The notes beneath the pieces were generated by a model, which was not told the origin of the DNA, did no database searches, and was given only the letters and a program-made list of their open reading frames with translations. From JASFEQ01 sp050122535 (GTDB lineage Bacteria > Desulfobacterota > DSM-4660 > Desulfatiglandales > HGW-15), in contig JASFIT010000237.1 in assembly GCA_050122535.1 (NCBI GenBank), positions 1 to 7,327 on the forward strand: a stretch of DNA of 7,327 nucleotides, given 5' to 3'. This document shows, one piece after another, positions 5,588 through 7,327 of the stretch. A program made the translations under genes and the position numbers. Each line of letters opens with the position of its first letter. Position 1 is the first letter of the stretch.

Positions 5588-6583
5588 ATGGGATCTGAAC
5601 CTTTTACGAATAAAAGCGAACGCCCAATAAACTACTTGAGACTTTCGGTCACCGACCGTTGCAACCTTAGATGTACCTATTGTATGCCAGAAGAGGGATG
5701 CGCGTTTGTGCCCCATGAGGAGATCCTCACTTATGAGGAGATACTTCATCTCGTCAAGCTTTCTGTACAGTCCGGTATTCGAAAAATACGTTTGACGGGC
5801 GGAGAGCCATTGGTTCGGAAAGGCTTTCTCGGTTTCCTTGAGCGGCTGTGTAATACAGAAGGACTCAATGAAGTTACATTGACTACAAATGGGGTTTTGC
5901 TGGCGGAGTTTGCTGCTGATATTAAAGATTGCGGCATCTGTCGGATCAATGTGAGTTTGGATTCCCTCAAGGCGAAGCGCTTTTCACACATTACGGGGCG
6001 AGACTCTTTTGACCATGTCTGGCAGGGTATTCAGGAGGCAGAGCGCCTCGGATTCAGCCCCATCAAGATCAACATGGTGGCCCTCAAGGGCATTAATGAT
6101 GATGAGATCCTGGATTTTGCCCGATTGACCTTGGAAAAGCCTTACCATGTTCGTTTTATCGAGTTCATGCCTGTGGGAGAGCAGAATTGCTGGAGCTGGG
6201 AGAAATTCATCTCCACGGATGAAATTCGCCGTCGAATTGAGACCCTGGGGACCTTGAGACCCATCAAACCAGACCGTTTTGGTGGTCCGGCAGAAAGGTT
6301 CGTTCTGGACGGGAGTAAGGGGGAGATAGGATTTATTGGAGCCCTGAGCAACCATTTTTGTACCCTTTGCAATCGGTTGCGACTGACTGCTGAGGGTCAC
6401 CTCAGAAGTTGCCTTTTCTCTGAGCAAGAGATTGATATCAAGACGCCCTTGAGGAACGGGAACAATGATGGCCATCTCTTGGCGCTGATCAGGCTAGCCA
6501 TGGAGAGTAAGCCAAAAGACCATGGCCCCCTGGGACAGGGCCCTCGAAAATGCATTCGTCAGATGTCCACTATCGGAGGCTAG
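5588..6583 (+). CDS. moaA: GTP 3',8-cyclase MoaA (molybdenum cofactor biosynthesis)
   Basis: This 331-residue radical-SAM enzyme converts GTP to 3',8-cyclo-7,8-dihydro-GTP, the first step of molybdenum/tungsten cofactor synthesis in the cytoplasm; MoaC acts next. All expected landmarks are visible. The SAM cluster motif is Cys25-x3-Cys29-x2-Cys32, within 'VTDRCNLRCTYC'. The SAM-binding 'TGGEPL' is at 70-75. The second, substrate-binding cluster has Cys258-x2-Cys261-x13-Cys275, with 'NRLRLT' between. The protein ends in 'STIGG', the conserved Gly-Gly tail needed for catalysis in characterised MoaA. Length is normal. The start is ATG 5588 after GAGG (5580-5583), with a short 4-nt spacer. No moaC, moaE or mog lies beside it, so it is a stand-alone gene here, about 5.1 kb from the molybdopterin enzyme that would use the cofactor. 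Its last four codons and stop overlap the convergent lipoprotein gene. Confidence 0.96.
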   Translation: MGSEPFTNKSERPINYLRLSVTDRCNLRCTYCMPEEGCAFVPHEEILTYEEILHLVKLSVQSGIRKIRLTGGEPLVRKGFLGFLERLCNTEGLNEVTLTTNGVLLAEFAADIKDCGICRINVSLDSLKAKRFSHITGRDSFDHVWQGIQEAERLGFSPIKINMVALKGINDDEILDFARLTLEKPYHVRFIEFMPVGEQNCWSWEKFISTDEIRRRIETLGTLRPIKPDRFGGPAERFVLDGSKGEIGFIGALSNHFCTLCNRLRLTAEGHLRSCLFSEQEIDIKTPLRNGNNDGHLLALIRLAMESKPKDHGPLGQGPRKCIRQMSTIGG

Positions 6584-7327
6584 GACCCGCCTCATTAGAT
6601 TTCTTTTCGAGACGATAAGCGCCGAAGGAAGGCGGTTTTTCCAGGTGAAAAACCTCCTTGGGGATGGTTTTGTTGAAGACCATCTTCCTGTTTCTCAAGA
6701 TCAAGTTGCTCTTCCCTCCCATATCTTTCACCTTCACTTTACGCGCGTAATAGATCCCATCAATTTGCTGAAAATCCGAAAATCCCAAACCAATGTTCTT
6801 TGCAGGGAAAAAGACCATCCTGGGGAATTTGCTTTCAGGGTAAAGGTCTATAATTTCAAGGGCTCTTCCCTTTTCGTCAAGCAACCTGATCTGATTCGCC
6901 TTCATGGATATGGTCCCATGATAGGATAGCAAGTGGGGGTATCCTCTCAGAACGGCCCAGACCAGATGTGCATCCAATTCCCCAGGGAGAAATTTCGAAA
7001 GGGTTTCGGGAGTAAAGGCCCCAAGGTAGAGTCTCTTTTCTGCGAAAGAAAGGACCTGAAGATTCCTTTCGTCAATCAGGATATGAACAATGGGACGACC
7101 CCAGGGGTGGGTAACCTCGATCTTTATTCTGAATGGATTTCTGTTGCCCACTATCAAGACATGCGACTCTGACTCCCAATCCCGGTCTTGAAGGGATAGA
7201 CCGCCCGTTGTGTAGAACGAGAATACCTTGCGCTCCTGAGCTTGTATGCTGGCCAGGATAACCTCCACGTCCCTGTCAGGAAGGGGTTTGTAGAGTGTGG
7301 CGCAGCCGGAGAGGGAAAGGAAAAGAA
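6570..7327 (-). CDS. Outer-membrane lipoprotein, LolB/DUF4292-like, N-terminus cut by window edge
   Basis: 251 residues are visible; the start lies beyond 7327. The frame opens at the edge with the end of a lipoprotein signal peptide: 'LFLSLSGCATLY', with the lipobox Leu-Ser-Gly-Cys and the lipidated cysteine encoded at 7302-7304. Ala at +2 (no Asp) suggests sorting to the outer membrane. An internal GTG (7268) is an apparent start only, because the lipobox sits upstream of it in the same frame. The mature part is a single beta-rich region without further membrane segments, with alternating strands typical of the LolA/LolB convex barrel ('NPFRIKIEVTHPWGRPIVHILID', 'RGYPHLLSYHGTI', 'RALEIIDLYPESKFPRMVFF', 'YYARKVKVKD'). 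LolB receives lipoproteins from LolA and inserts them in the outer membrane; whether this protein does that is uncertain because the family is divergent. It converges on moaA and overlaps it by 14 bp. Confidence 0.75.
   Translation of the reverse strand, partial: LFLSLSGCATLYKPLPDRDVEVILASIQAQERKVFSFYTTGGLSLQDRDWESESHVLIVGNRNPFRIKIEVTHPWGRPIVHILIDERNLQVLSFAEKRLYLGAFTPETLSKFLPGELDAHLVWAVLRGYPHLLSYHGTISMKANQIRLLDEKGRALEIIDLYPESKFPRMVFFPAKNIGLGFSDFQQIDGIYYARKVKVKDMGGKSNLILRNRKMVFNKTIPKEVFHLEKPPSFGAYRLEKKSNEAGPSLR

Noticed and set aside
5984..6475. Minus-strand open frame of 163 codons opposite moaA
   Set aside because: It is a shadow of the clear MoaA frame, which has both iron-sulfur triads.
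6528..6540. CCCTG-GGA-CAGGG hairpin near the 3' end of moaA
   Set aside because: It lies inside the coding region, lacks a T-tract and is only 5 bp, so it is not a terminator.
6522..6929. Plus-strand open frame of 135 codons after moaA
   Set aside because: It starts inside moaA in another frame and runs antisense to the lipoprotein, whose frame has a lipobox and coherent beta-strand pattern. It has no ribosome site or domain.

Overview
The window looks like a piece of chromosome from an anaerobic Gram-negative bacterium, most likely a deltaproteobacterium / Desulfobacterota member (sulfate reducer or syntroph). This is inferred from the gene types: a cytoplasmic molybdenum/tungsten bis-MGD oxidoreductase with an iron-sulfur motif, a DhnA/LsrF-type class I aldolase, a long class II aldolase, a YhaM-type OB-HD protein, and a lipobox protein of probable LolB type. 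No taxonomic marker is present, so the assignment is soft.

Layout. (1) Positions 1-452, minus strand: the N-terminal 150 residues of a molybdopterin oxidoreductase that runs off the left edge. (2) Positions 453-1025: a 573-bp divergent intergenic region with no credible gene. It holds candidate promoters in both directions, a strong imperfect inverted repeat (695-736) and a GC-rich tandem/palindromic element (798-837). (3) Positions 1026-5468, plus strand: a four-gene run of LsrF-like class I aldolase, NAD-type zinc alcohol dehydrogenase, long class II fructose-bisphosphate-aldolase-family protein, and YhaM-like OB-fold/HD protein. The last two overlap by 8 nt, so translational coupling is likely. 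The 105-bp gap before the class II aldolase is filled by 13 consecutive degenerate 7-bp units that switch strand after the fifth. (4) Positions 5588-6583, plus strand: moaA, complete with both iron-sulfur cysteine triads and the C-terminal Gly-Gly. (5) Positions 6570-7327, minus strand: a lipoprotein with an LSGC lipobox and LolB-like character. It runs off the right edge and overlaps moaA tail to tail by 14 bp.

How the genes may work together. Two unrelated aldolases bracketing an NAD-dependent medium-chain dehydrogenase suggest a small sugar or sugar-phosphate module: oxidise a hydroxyl to a ketone, then cleave or condense carbon-carbon bonds. The substrate cannot be read from the sequence. 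No kinase, transporter or regulator is in the window. MoaA makes the first intermediate of molybdenum cofactor, which the left-edge oxidoreductase would need, but the two are not in one operon. The most unusual points are the strand-switching heptad array, the two-aldolase operon, an Asp-to-Ala change in the class II aldolase signature, and the large hairpin in the divergent promoter region.
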